Assembly (NCBI GenBank): GCA_011503125.2 | Contig: WWBZ02000013.1 | Coordinates: forward strand, 186,001 to 250,000 | Source: Botryosphaeria dothidea | Lineage: Eukaryota > Ascomycota > Dothideomycetes > Botryosphaeriales > Botryosphaeriaceae | Length of the DNA: 64,000 nucleotides | Direction: 5' to 3' | Shown: positions 24,184 to 37,467 of the stretch, piece after piece | How positions within the stretch are numbered: the first letter of the stretch is position 1 | Layout: each line of letters starts with the position of its first letter | Made by a program: the position numbers and the translations under genes | Notes under the pieces: model-generated | What the model saw: the letters and a program-made list of their open reading frames with translations, nothing else | The model's database searches: none | What the model was told of the DNA's origin: nothing

Positions 24184-25491
24184 ATGCTATAATATAAGAG
24201 ATAATTACTTATGCGTTTTAAGCCGCCCCCGACGCCTTCTATTAGGTATATAGCCTACTTTTTACCTACGGATACCATCCGTTACGCTAGAGATAGACTA
24301 CCGGTATAATTCTAAAGAAGCCGAATAAACCCGATAAGTCCGCCCTAAAGGCTTATAGGGTAATTTTACTTCTAAATTGCCTAGGAAAAACTCTTAAACG
24401 AATACTTGTAAAAAGGCTAGGCTTCTTAGTAGAAACGACCTCTCTTCTAGACCCCTCCTAAATCGGGGGAAGGCTAAAGAAATCTACTATCGATACCGCC
24501 CTATTATTAACGAATATTGCTAAAAAAGACCGCCGTAAAAAGCGTAAAACGTCGGCCCTATTCCTTAATATAAAAGGAGCCTTTAACTACGTCGCCTAAG
24601 AATAACTACTAGCTATAATGGTAAGAATAGGCCTACTAATTAACCTACTCGCGTGGGTTAGGTCGTTTCTTAATCTACGAGTACTACGCCTCGCCTTTAA
24701 CGGAGAAAATAAGAAATTTAGTAGAATAGAGACCGGGATTCCTTAAGGAAGCCTAATCTCCCCTATACTATTCCTTATATATACCCGAGAGCTCTTTAAA
24801 ATAAACAAAATTACCTACCTATTCTATATAGATAATATTATTCTTATAGCTAGTTCTTCTAGTTATAAGCGTAATAAATATCTATTAGAGGAAGAGGTAA
24901 AATAGCTCTATAAGCGGGGCTAAGAGAACGGGGTAGAATTCGACCTTTTAAAGACCGAACTTCTATACTTCTCTAATAATAAAGAGGCTAGCTAAACCTA
25001 TATTATCTTACTAGACGGTAATATAGTAGAACCTTAAAAACTCGTCCGGTAGCTAGGAATCTTCTTCGACCTAAAACTTACTTTTAAGAAGTACGTCTCT
25101 ATAAGAGTTAGCTAAGCCCGTTTAGCCTTCTAACGCCTCTCTAGACTAGCTAATACCGAACGAGGTCTATCCCCCTACGCGGTTAGACAGCTATATATAG
25201 CCTATATTACTAGCGTAGCCGATTTCGGCTATCCGATCTTCTAGAAAAATTAGGTATAGTTTAAACGCCAATATATACTACTTTAAAATCTTACTCTACG
25301 AAAGATTCTAGGAGTTTTTAAAACTACCCCTATTATTCCTCTAGAACTAGAGACGGCAATCCTACCCTCCGAGCTCCGCCTAGACGATACTCTAAAAAAG
25401 TATACGTTTAGAATAAGACAGCTTAAAAAGGAATATCTAATCCGCTACGAAATAGAGAGAGAATCTAACCGAAATATAGGAGGTATACCTT
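24184..25491 (+). mobile_element. RIP-saturated host LINE, part 1 (reverse transcriptase)
   Basis: Tad1-like reverse transcriptase read through many TAG and TAA stops: SLLDPSQIGG-like region near 24,450, FLNIKGAFNYV, SLISPILFLIYT, and the catalytic box as YIDNI near 24,830. Dinucleotide TpA is extremely frequent. Part 1 ends at the chromovirus target duplication CTATA (25,492-25,496). Parts 2 and 3 lie at 38,908-39,024 and 40,056-41,269. Confidence 0.85.
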
Positions 25492-25496
25492 CTATA

Positions 25497-25974
25497 TGTT
25501 ACGGCGCAGCCTCCACAGGTTGAGGAAGTTAAGGATCAGCCCCGCAGGGAACAACAGAAGTCGGAGTTATAAGGATCCGAGGTTACGTGACTCTCGCGAT
25601 CAGTTGGACCTACCCGCTTAGTTGCCAAGGCCAACTAAGCAGATAGAGCTAACTAAGCTGGTACGCTCAGTTAGCAACCCTCGATTAGTTGCCAAGGCCA
25701 ACTGATCGCGCTCTATTAACTAAGCACATAGATTGTAGACAATCTCCTACGTATATATAAACCACACTCCTTAGATAGCTTTAACCTTTATAGTTAACTT
25801 TATAATAGAATTTGGACTCTATTAGTAATAAGGCCTTCGCACGTAGTGCTTAGTCTCTAGTCGTCTACTCGTTCCTTACGTACCTCTTCTTATACCCACT
25901 TAAGGAAAACCCTTCGACAGGTTTCCACCCTCTTTAGTATTTGGATCCTCAGAGGCAGAGGCCCGCTCGTTATA
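25497..25974 (+). repeat. 5' LTR of the chromovirus
   Basis: 478 bp, TGTTACGG to GTTATA; the canonical end CA is mutated to TA. More AT-shifted than the 3' LTR. Confidence 0.93.
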
Positions 25975-28900
25975 CTTTGACCACCATCCTTGCAAGGAGA
26001 GGGACCCTTTTAGAAACGAGTTCATTAGGTTAAGTATTACCCCGCCTAACGCGTTTAGGGAAAGTATACGATGGCACCGGGATCTTAGATAGATGTCGAC
26101 CTAATGGAGGGCCGCGCTAAGGGTGCTTAGGGGCGTGCTCCGCCCGCGCTATAAATAGAGCCTACTCGAGAAGAGCTCTAGGCACTTATTTAGAAATAAA
26201 AAGCCTAGATCGAGCGCCTGTTGGCGTATTAGACAAAACGGAGCGCTACTAAGGTTAAAGTAGCGGTACCCGAGAAGTTCGATAGGGATAGGAAGAAGCT
26301 CTAATCCTTCCTACTCTAGATACAACGCTACCTCTAGTTTAACTAAGTATAATTCGATAACGACGCCGAGGAAGTACTCTTCGTATTAACCTACCTTAGA
26401 GGAACGGTAGAGGCATAGATAGAACCATACCTTCGCGATTACCTAGCTAACGAACACTCTCTCGAGAAGAGACGGGTAAAGACTAAGGAAATCTTCGATA
26501 CCTACACGGGATTCGCAGATAACCTTAGGGCTACTTTTAACGATCGGGACGAAGTCCGTAAAGCCTCTAACGATATTATAACCGTTAGATAGATAGGATC
26601 TATAGCTGTCTACGCAACCAAGTTTTAATAGCTTATAGCCTACCTCGAATGGTTAGATAAGACTTTCCGCGACCTCTTCTATAAGGGCCTAAAGGACGAA
26701 GTTAAGAAGAACATAATTACTTACGAATATCTACCTACCTTTTAGAAGATAGTAGACCTTACGTCTTAGATCGACGGTCGCATATACGAATAGAAGATAG
26801 ATTCTCGATAATCTAATACTTCGAAGCCACGCCGTGAAAGAATAACCCTCGAAGGCGGAGACGCTATAACCCTCGACGCGGCTAATAGATAGGATTCTAA
26901 GAAGGGTAATAATAGTTATAATAATAAGAAGCCTAAGGGACCTAACCCGAACTAGACGGATAAGCAGAAATAGCGCTATAAGGATCGACTCTATATTACC
27001 TGCGGTAGTAATAAATACTTCTCTCCTAAGTATTCGTAGAACCCTCGTAGTAAGAAGGATAATAAGTAGACTTCGAGCGCTCAGCGTAAAGCGTCGGTTA
27101 TATCTCGCCGAGATAACTACGATACGCTATACTAGACAGCCTATTACGATAACGGCTGTTAGACGCATTAAACTAGCAAGGATATCTCTAAATAGTACCC
27201 CTACGAACCTCGAAACTTCGGAATAATAACTAGGAACGAAGAAGTTATCGAAGCCGACGATATTATCGATAGTTTCCCTCTAGACGACGAACTTGTTAAC
27301 AGCGAAATAGGAGAACTATACGAGAGTACTAGTAAAACGCAGTTAGATAATATACCTATACTATTAGATAAGCTAGATACCCTCGTCTCGCTAGAAGTTC
27401 TCGCCGAAAGATACGGCATTAGCAACTATCTACGGGACGAATGGGGCAATCTTAGCTAAATAATCTAGATTTCGCATTAGAAAAGCATCGCGCTTACGGT
27501 TATTTGGGGATGGCGTTAGAATACCCTTTAGGAAACCCGAATTAAATAAGACGGAAAAAAGTACGAACTCCTAGTAACTAAAGAAACGATACTCGTCGAA
27601 CGCTACTACTAAGGAACCTTAGTACGCGAGTAAGTAGACTACGACTCCCTCCGGGAGCTAGTACGGATTCTCTACTAGTACGGCACGGTAACGATCTAGT
27701 ATCGTATACTCTAGTAGATTCCGGATAAGAAGCTTAATTAACTAACCTTTAGATATTAAGTTCGAAAAGATAAAGTCTACTGGCGAAGGAAGCAGAACGC
27801 CGATAAATAGACTAACTAGAAGCAAGTATATCTATAAGTTAACGAATAGGAAGACTATATACATAGCGAAGTCTACGGCTACCCTATACTAAAAAACTAG
27901 ACGGCCCTACGGTAACGGGACTAACCTAGGGGCTATAGTCTAGGTTTCTTTATATAGTATCGCGTATATCGAAAACGGAAACTCTTACCGGACTAAACCT
28001 ATAGAAATAGTTTAAGATATAGGGAATACTTAACGGAGTACCTACTAGAATTCTAATCGATATAGGATTAAGCGGAAATTTTATCTATAACGAGCTTGTA
28101 TAGAAGATAAATATCCCGTACCGTAAGAAATAGGAACCGTATTCCCTTAGTAGATTCGACGGATCCTAGGTAGCCTACGGAGAAGGATAGGTAAAGATAG
28201 AAACGGAGGAAGTAATCCTCCGAATAGGGAATTATTAGGAATAGATTTCCCTCGACGTTTAACGTATTCCCGGGCACGATATTATTCTAGGTATGCCCTA
28301 GATCCGGATATAGAAACCTATCTTCGACTTCGAAGAAGGAGACTCTATTATCTTTCGGGAGAAGCTCGAGGACCTCCTACGAAAATAAGGATTATAGAAG
28401 GAGAATAGGTTATTAGATACCCTTCGAAAACTCCTATTAATATTAACACGGGAAGTAGCTAGTATAAGGCCTAAATATAGTAACCGTATAGGCAACTCCG
28501 ATAGTAGTATAAGTTAGTACTAGGACTACGACGTAAGTAGCGAAGCCTCCTTAGTAAAATATAACCCTATTATAGGAATAAGCCCTACTAAGCGAAACGA
28601 TATTCCCGACTTAAGCTACGACTCTAGCTATAATAGCGTAAGGCCTAGTAACGGTAGTATTAACGGCAATAATAGCGTAAGATCTAGTAACGGTAGTATT
28701 AACGGCAACCTTAAGAAAGGTATAAGATAGGACTAGGATAGTAGCGTGCGAGACGCCGCTTCCTCGGTAAAATATAGTACCTTAAGCGGAGTAAGACTAA
28801 CTAAGTCTAGTATCCCCGACGAATAAGTATAGTATATATTACGAAGAACTACGAGGAAAAGGTATAAGGCTAAGAGTAAGGCTTCGCGTAAGTAATTAGT

Positions 28901-30298
28901 AGCCGTAGATCCTTAGATCGACGTCTAGATAATCTTAGGAGAGGTATTTAAGCGTATAAGACGCTAAGGCCAGCAGGTCTACCTTATATATATTAAACCC
29001 TTATAGGCGGTATAATAGAGAGTATTAGCTAAGGCCGCACGGGAAAGGCTTAAGGATAAGAATAGTCCTACTCCTATTAGCGGAGACGATCCCGCGAGGA
29101 TTAGAAGAGGATAATACGGTAGTTTGGAGATATAGAATAATCTATATAGAGAACCTCTAATACCGGAAATAGAAACGGTATCTAGCGAGTACTAGGACTT
29201 AAGAGCCGTTTACTAAGAAAGAGGAAAAGGAGATTTGCTAAAGCATTAACTATGGGACCACGAGATTCTACTTAAGCCGGGCACGAAGCCAGCTTATAAG
29301 CCTATCTACTCCTTATTAGCAAAGGAAATAGAGGCTTTAAGGGAATACATCGAGAAGAACCTCGAGCGTGGATATATTCGGCCTTCGACGTTATTAGCCG
29401 GATATCTAATCCTTTTTATCCTAAAGAAGAACGGCAAATTACGCCTCTATGTCGACTACCGATAACTTAACGATATTACGATTAAGAACCGCTATCCGCT
29501 CCCGCGTATCGACGAGCTCTAGGATAAGTTAGGGAAAGCAAAGTACTTTACGAAGCTAGACCTCCGGGAAGGATATTACCTAGTTAGGATTAAAGAAGGG
29601 GAAGAATAGAAGATAGCCTTTAGAACGAGGCTAGGACTCTACGAGTATACGGTTATGCTATTCGGGCTTACTAACGCGCCAATAACCTTCTAAAATCTCG
29701 TTAACGACACGCTGCGCGAATACTTAAATATCTTCTACTTAGCTTACCTCGACGATATCCTTATCTTTTTAGAGACCCTCGAGGATTATAAGAAGTATGT
29801 TAGAAAGGTCCTAGAAGCCCTCTAGGCAAAGAATCTATCTATCGCACCCGAGAAATGCGAATGGCACGTTTAAAGGATAGAATTCTTAGGCTTTGTTATT
29901 ACCCTAGGTCACGTCGGTATAGACGACTCGAAACTGGATTCTATTAGAGAATAGCTAGTACCCAAGACGATCAAGGAAGTTTAGTCCTTCCTCGGATTCG
30001 CGAACTTCTATCGGAAGTTTATTTAGAACTACTCGAAGGTTACGGAACCTTTAACGCGACTTACTCGAAAGGAGTATAGCTTTAAATAGGGAGACGATTA
30101 GCAATAAGCCTTCGAATCGCTTAAACGGATGTTTTACGAAGCACCGGTTCTAGGAATATACGATCCCGATAAACCTATCGAAGTAGAAACTAATACGTTA
30201 GGATTCGCCCTCGGAGTATGTCTTAGTCAGCCTAACGATTAAGGTAGATAGCACCTAATCGCGTTTTACTTTAGAAAGTTTACACCGGTAGAGCTTAA

Positions 30299-30446
30299 TG
30301 TTGGAAATCACGTGTTTTGCATATTGCTTTTGCAACACCAGATAGCTTAGTCACTCACTTACGTATATAAGGAGGGTGGGCCACCTACGCCCTTCCTCCT
30401 CATGCCAATCATCAATAGATCATCATTGTTCATCAACATACCAACA
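30299..30446 (+). repeat. 5' LTR of copia 2
   Basis: 148 bp, TGTTGGAAATCACGTG to ACCAACA, with TATATAAGG near 30,362. Related LTRs lie at 41,768 and 57,065. Confidence 0.95.
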
Positions 30447-30459
30447 GTTATGAGCCCGG
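30447..30459 (+). promoter_or_regulatory. Primer-binding site of copia 2
   Basis: GTTATGAGCCCGG abuts the LTR and matches the initiator-tRNA anticodon arm, as in copia 1. Confidence 0.8.
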
Positions 30460-30754
30460 GATCACTTCCAAAACTCGTTATCCATCGTTTGATCTCTGTA
30501 TAAGCGTCTCATACGCTTATAACGTTCTCTCTGCGGCATCCAGAAGAACACTGTGTTGTTGCACCCTGCTGTAACACACTGCGACCGTGCGACGGCTTCC
30601 CTCCACGTGTCATTTCATCAACAGTCATCACGACACAGCTATTTGCCTCAACATCGAGCATCTCAAGTGTCTGATACACGTTCCTAGCTAGCTTTAACCC
30701 TTTTGGTTAGCTGTACGACGTCAACTGACGAATAGCACCTATTCGTCACCCACC

Positions 30755-33700
30755 ATGTCGTCTTCGAAGCCAATCATCGTCCTCAAGTCTTCGCAAGACT
30801 GGGATGAATGGTTCTTCATCGTCCAATCGCGTGCAAAGAAGGCTCGCTTATACGACTACATCGATCCAACCAAGGACTCACGTCCGCAACAACCAATCGC
30901 GCCCACCAAGCCTCCTCTACCAACAGGCAACATCACCGACGCGGATCGTGAGGAGCATAAGTGGAAGCGCGAGGACTATAAGGAGGATAAAAAGGAGTAC
31001 GACAGGCAGATGCGAGAGCTCAATGACCTCTCATCACTCATTGAAGACTCAGTGTCTCAGCCACTGCTGCCGCTCCTGCGCAAGATCGAGGACTCTCATC
31101 CCTATGCGCAGTTGCGCGCTCTACAAGCTCGACTCCAACCTTCCGTCTCTACACAACAGGAGTTTATTCTCAACAAGCTCCGCGAGCTTGAGAAGCCTCC
31201 AACTACCCAGAGCACTGAAAAGTGGCTCACACAATGGGAAGAGTGTGTATTCAAAGCACGCTCTCTTGGCCTCTCTGATGTCGAAGGCTCTCGAGGAGTA
31301 AATGCATTCCTCAAGCCTATCATGCAACACGACTCAGAATACGCTAGCCCTATCCTTCGTGAGCTGCGACTCGGTACTAAGACGCTTGACGTTTCAGATG
31401 TCATTGTCGATTATCGTGAGCATGCTCGCCAGAAGCAAGCGCTCATAACGAACAAGACTCATGCGACCTTCGCAGCTACTCTACGAGGCGAGGAGCAGCC
31501 GCAGAAGCCTCCTAAATGCTTATGTGGACTCTTACACTGGTACTTCCAGTGCTTCTATCTCAATCCGAACGCGCCCAACCGTCCTGCCGACTTCAAACCA
31601 AACAAGAAGGTCCAGGATAAGATCCTTAAGCTCATGAAGAATGATAAGATCAAGACGCAAGTTGAGAATGCACTCAAGCGCGGTACACCGCCAACACCTC
31701 ACACACAAGGTAACAAGGGTAAAGGCAAGGAGCCTAAGCCTGACACGCTTGCAAATGATGACAATAGTGATGACGAGCAAGGATCTATTAAGTCCTTCCC
31801 AGCCGTTGTTGCGCAGTCATTTGCTACGCACCGAGACTCGCGTCCAACCACGTTGGAGCTCTCATGGATCGCAGACACTGGTACCACTCATCACGTGTGT
31901 AACAGATATATGCGCAAAAGGTTTATCAAGACACGCAACGCAGGTCCAGATGACTTCGTGATCTGCGGTAACACGCGTGTGCCTATTAAGAGCTTCGGGA
32001 ATGTCACAGTCAATGCCCGCAACGGAAAGAAGAGCAAGGTTATCACCCTTCGTGATGTAGCCTACGTCCCAGCATTCATGGGCAACTTAGTCTCCATTTC
32101 TAAGTGCAATGAGAAAGACGTTCATATGGACACTAAGAGTCTTCGACTCTACAAGGACGACACTACAGTGTGTGTCCTTACTCCGTCTGAAGGACAGTTC
32201 TTTCTTGAACTACACCAAGCAGAGTCCGTACCAGCCATTACGAGTGCTGCGACCACCCGTAGTCTCCCAGCTGAACAGTGGCATGGAGTCTTTGCTCATG
32301 CCAACTACCACGCTATCAAGGCGTTGCTCACAGCTGTTACCGGCGTAGAGTTCACGAACGACGTCGTGCCTGTTCACTGCGACACCTGCTCGCGAGCAAA
32401 AGCTCATCAGCTTATTGCGCGAGACTCATCACCAGAGGAAGCTCGCAACGAGTCATTCTTCCGAGTCTCATTTGACCTCATCCAGATGACGCCCGCCTTC
32501 AATCAACACGAGTGGATCACTCATATCGAGTGTATAAAGAGCAACTATGTCTTCACCCGCACCCATATGCTCAAATCAGACTGCAACACGCTCATTCTCG
32601 ATATTCTAAGTATGATCGAACGTCGCTTTGACGCTCTCACTGCGTTCTTTCGAACTGATGGCGAAAGATCACTTAACACCGCGTTTAAGGCTGAACTTAA
32701 GCGAAGAGGAATCACAATAGAGGTCTCAGCACCCTATACACCTGCTCAGAACGGACATGCCGAGAGAACTGGTCAGTCTATTATCATCAAAGCACGAGCA
32801 ATGCGTATCGGGGCAAACCTCCCTGAACGCCTATGGCCAGAGACAGTCCTGGCAGCAACGTACATACACAATCGGACGCCAAGTAAAGTCCTCAAGTGGA
32901 AGACGCCCTTCGAGCTTGCTCATGGCATTAAACCAAACGTAGCTCACATGAGAGTCTACGGATGCAAGGCCTACGCCCTTAACAAAACCATCCCGCGTAG
33001 TAACAAGCTCCAAGAACGAGCCCTCGTTGGCTATCTTGTTGGGTATGACTCCACCAACATCTACCGGATATGGTATCCACCAGGGGACCGTATCATCCGC
33101 TCAAGAGACGTCAGTTTTGACGAGTCATCAAAATACTCACCAGATGAGCAAGAGCAGTATCAAGAAATCGAGGATGTAGAAGAGGAGCCTCAGGAGGTAA
33201 TTCCTCGCATCCGTCTGGGCTCTGAGGACCTCATCACGTCAGATTCGTCGTCCAGTGAAGATGAGGAGGTTACTCATGAGCAAGCCACTGATATAGAAGA
33301 ACAACCTACTTCGTCATCAGATGGACAACAATAAGGCATACTGCCTGATAAACCAGATGTACAACACACTCAACTACATACACCATCGCCGTCCACCACG
33401 GACAACAGCATACCACACCCACCAAGCGATGACGTCTTGCCGTCACCTACTCTCAGAGACTCGCACACCTCAGGGGGTGAGGAAGACGAACAACAGCAAG
33501 AGGGACGCCTTGGTCGTCTCCTCCCTGGTCAATACGATACTGAGCCTGACCCAGGAGCAGCACGGGGCAATCGTGCACCCCTTGCAGCCAATATCAACGC
33601 GGACCCCAACCCGAACCTTATCATCGAAGGTCCAAGGAATCGAAGAAGAGCTGCGCATGCCGCGAAGGTTATCAGTAACGCTCACTGTGAGCAGACCTTT

Positions 33701-35412
33701 CTCGCCGCGAGCATGTGTGCACTGCTTAAACACGCTCCTACGGGTAATCACGAGCAAATATCTCAACCTACTGCACACGAGGATCCTCCACCCTCATATC
33801 AGTTAGAGGAGCTTCCTCCTCTGCCACGCATTCATCGGGACGACCTTCCGCCCGAGCCTCGTTACTATAAGGACATCCTCAAACACCAACTCAAGCCTTA
33901 TCTCTTTCAAGCACTCTACCGTGAGCTGCAGGAAGGCAATGGTAAGGGGGTGTGGATCGTTGTAGACGAGGATCAAGCACGCAAGGCCAACAAAGAGGTC
34001 ATTCCTCTTACATGGGTCTTCAAATACAAATTCGATGAGAAGGGATATCTCACTAAGATCAAGGCACGAGTATGCGTACGAGGTGACCTCCAAGTCTCCT
34101 ACCAAGACACATATGCGGCTACCCTTGCCTTCCGTATCTTTCGCACGCTTATGGCGATTGTCTGCGCATTCGACCTCGAGATGTGGCAATACGACGTCGT
34201 TAATGCCTTTCCTCATGTCCCTCTCGATCAACCAACCTTCTGCCGAGCACCAGAAGGCATGACACTTCCTTATAGGAAGATCTTGTTGCTTAAGAAAGCT
34301 CTCTATGGGCTTAAAGAGTCGCCAGCGTTGTGGCAAAAGCACTTTCAAGCCACGCTCAAAGACCTGGGACTTGAGCCTGTGCCAGATGCTCCATGTCTCT
34401 ACGCAAACGAGCACCTCTTTGTGTTCTTCTTCGTAGACGATATTATCATGGCCTTTCCTAAGAAGGATGAGCCATTCGCGCACGTATTCGAACAAGACCT
34501 CTTTCAGCGCTACGAGATGCGTAAGATAGGAGAAGTTCAGTGGTTCTTAGCTTTACGAATCGTCCGTGATCGAAGTAAGCAACTGCTATGGCTATCACAG
34601 GAGTCATACCTTACCAGCCTTAGGGCTAAATATAACGTCAAAGAATCATCGGTTGCCACGCCTCTTCCGATAGAGGACCTACCTACCCCAAATAACGAGG
34701 CTCATGCAACACCTCAAGACATCCACACGTTCCAGAGCAAGATGGGATCTGCCCAGTTCGCTGCTATTAGCACGAGACCTGATATAGGCCACGCCTGCTC
34801 AGCCCTCTCTGCGTATTTGACGAACCCTTCTAAGCGACACCTCTATCTTGCACACCGCCTCCTAGAATATCTCGTAAACACGAAGGACCTCGCAATTATG
34901 TATAACGGCAACGTGGCAAATGATCAACGCATCTTCGTGCCTAGCAGTGATGCATCCTTCGCAAATGACACGGCCACACGCCGTAGTTACCAAGGATTAC
35001 TCATAATGCTGTTCGACGGACCCGTGGACTGGAAAGCCTCCAAGCAACCAACAGTGACGACCTCAACAACGGAAGCAGAGCTCCTCGCTCTATCAGAGAC
35101 TGCTAAGCAAGCATACTGGTGGAAACGCTTCTTCAGAGGCATCCAATTTGAGCCAGGTCACCTCGTTCAGATCGAGTGTGACAACACACAGACGCTCCGC
35201 CTTATGGAAGAGAACGTCGGAAGCTTGTTACGAAGCTTCGTCACGTTGATATCCATCACCACTGGCTTAGGCAAGAGACTCAAGCAGGCAACGTTCACTT
35301 CAAATGGACACCAACAGCTCAGATGATCGCAGACGGTCTCACAAAGCCGTTAACAAAGCAAAAGCACGCCCACTTTGTGCAAGGCTTAGGCCTCTCATTA
35401 CTACAACAGTGA
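30755..35412 (+). pseudogene. Copia 2 gag-pol polyprotein with one stop and one frameshift
   Basis: Almost intact. The frame opens at 30755, meets TAA at 33,332-33,334 in the variable linker after integrase (fits CAA to TAA), and continues in the same frame. Near 35,221 one A is missing relative to the related copy at 41,431, which shifts the frame inside RNase H. The original C-terminal frame (DGLTKPLTKQKHAHF) resumes out of phase and ends at 35,410-35,412. Order: gag; knuckle CLCGLLHWYFQC; protease WIADTGTTHH; integrase with FRTDGERS and NGHAER, so catalytic Asp and Glu are kept; reverse transcriptase with FFFVDDIIMA; RNase H with SSDASFAND. Confidence 0.94.
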
Positions 35413-35554
35413 TTATAAGCGTACACACCGCTTAAACCAGATTGTCACCATTTTATTTATATATTTCGGTAATCACGTTCCTTTCACACTGTTAAAGGTC
35501 AACACTAAGCAGATTATCGCGCACTGCCCGATCGGACACCACGCGAAGGGGGTG

Positions 35555-35702
35555 TGTTGGAAATCACGTGTTTTGCATATTGCTTTTGCAACACCAGATA
35601 GCTTAGTCACTCACTTACGTATATAAGGAGGGTGGGCCACCTACGCCCTTCCTCCTCATGCCAATCATCAATAGATCATCATTGTTCATCAACATACCAA
35701 CA
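35555..35702 (+). repeat. 3' LTR of copia 2
   Basis: 148 bp, reads the same as the 5' LTR base for base, followed by CTTAA. Confidence 0.95.
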
Positions 35703-37467
35703 CTTAACTATAATACTTATAATAAAGAGCTCTTAGCTATCGTCTTAGTATTTAAGTAATAGAGATACTATCTTAAAGGAGCTAGCTATTAGATAGTAGT
35801 ATATTACGATTATTAAAACCTTACGCGCTTTACTACGACTAAGAAGCTAAACCGACGATAGGTTCGCTAGTTAGAAGAAATAGCCTCCTACGATTTTAAG
35901 ATTATATATAGAAAAGATATAGATAACGCCGCCGCTGACGCGCTTAGTAGAAGGGTAGACTATATAGAAGAACGAATCGAGCCGTACCCTATAGTGTTCG
36001 TAGTAGATAGCGATAGATCGCTTACCCTTACTAGACCGTCTTTCCTAATACTTCGCATCGAGTTAAACCTATAGTATTAGACGATCCGAGAAGTATACGC
36101 ATAGGACTCCTTCGCGTAGGAACTTTTAGCGCTTAAGGACGACCCGCGTATTACTCGAGATAGAGAAGGAACGCTTCTCTTTAAAGGATTAATCTATATC
36201 CTGGTAAAACTACGAAAAGTACTAGTTAAGGATATATACGAAGCACCCGCGTATAGATATTAGGGTATCGATAGGACAACCGAAAGAATTACACGAAACT
36301 TCTACTTTCTAGGGTTACGGAAGATAGTCTAGCGTATAGTCTCGTAATATAATCTTTATATTAGAAGCAAAGCCGCGATATACGCTCCGTACGGATAACT
36401 ATAACCCCTAGAAGTTCCCGAACGACTATAGTAATTAGTTACGCTAGACTTTATTACGAAGCTGTTATAGTCTAAAGACTCGCTTACCGGAGTTAAGTAC
36501 GACTTAATCCTAGTCTTTATCGACAGACTTACGAAGTACGCTTACTTCTTACCCTACCTTAAAGCATCGAATATAGAGTAGCTAGCTTATACGTTCCTCC
36601 GATATATCTTCGCGGATTACGAAATACCGGAAGAACTAGTTTTAGATAGAGATAAGCTAATACGTTCTAAATTCTAGCAAACGCTTATGCGTTAACTTAG
36701 GGCTAAGAATAAACTTTCTATAACCGTATACCCGTAAACGGATAGTTAGACAGAACGGATAAACCGGACTCTCGAACAATATCTCCGCTATTTCGTTAAC
36801 TACCTACAGGACGATTAGGCTACATAGCTACCTATAGCATAGTTCGCCTATAATAGCGCTAAATAAGAGTTAACCAACGTATCCCCGTTCTTTACCAACT
36901 ATAGATTCGAACTAGACGCGTATAGAGAAGCTATTCTAAGTCGAAAATTGGCCTAGTAAGGTGTTCTTAAAGCCGAACAGCTAAAAGAACTATATAGAGC
37001 TATTAGTCTCGACCTTAAGCACGTACGAATTATAATATCTAAGTACTATAATAGACGGCACTAGACGGCACCGAACCTAAAGAGGGGGGATAAAGTATAC
37101 CTCCTTACAAAAAACATCAAATCGAAGCGACTAAGCGACAAATTGGATTTTAAGAAAACCGGTCCATTCGAAATTTTAGAAAAACTCGGAAACGTTACGT
37201 ATCGACTCAAATTGCCAACAACGACACGAATAAATTCCACCTTTCACGTAGTATTGCTCGAGCCAGCACTAGAAAACGCTATAATCCTAGAAACTCTAGA
37301 AGAGATAATCCTAGAAAACCCAGATGCCGAAGAAAACGAATACCTAGTCGAGAAGATCTTAGACTGCAAAAGATTCGGATATCAGCTCAAATATCTTATT
37401 AAATAGGAAGGATACGGAAATGAGGATAACTAATGGGTACCCAAGGACGATATATATTTAGATCTCG

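Larger units (their letters stand above)
30299..35702 (+). mobile_element. Copia-like LTR retrotransposon 2 (5,404 bp), nested in the chromovirus
   Basis: Both 148-bp LTRs read the same throughout (30,299-30,446 and 35,555-35,702). The target duplication CTTAA (30,294-30,298 and 35,703-35,707) lies inside chromovirus RNase H. Primer-binding site at 30,447, polypurine tract GCGAAGGGGG just before the 3' LTR. Its codons are not RIP-shifted, in contrast with the host element, so it arrived after the host was mutated. Confidence 0.96.
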
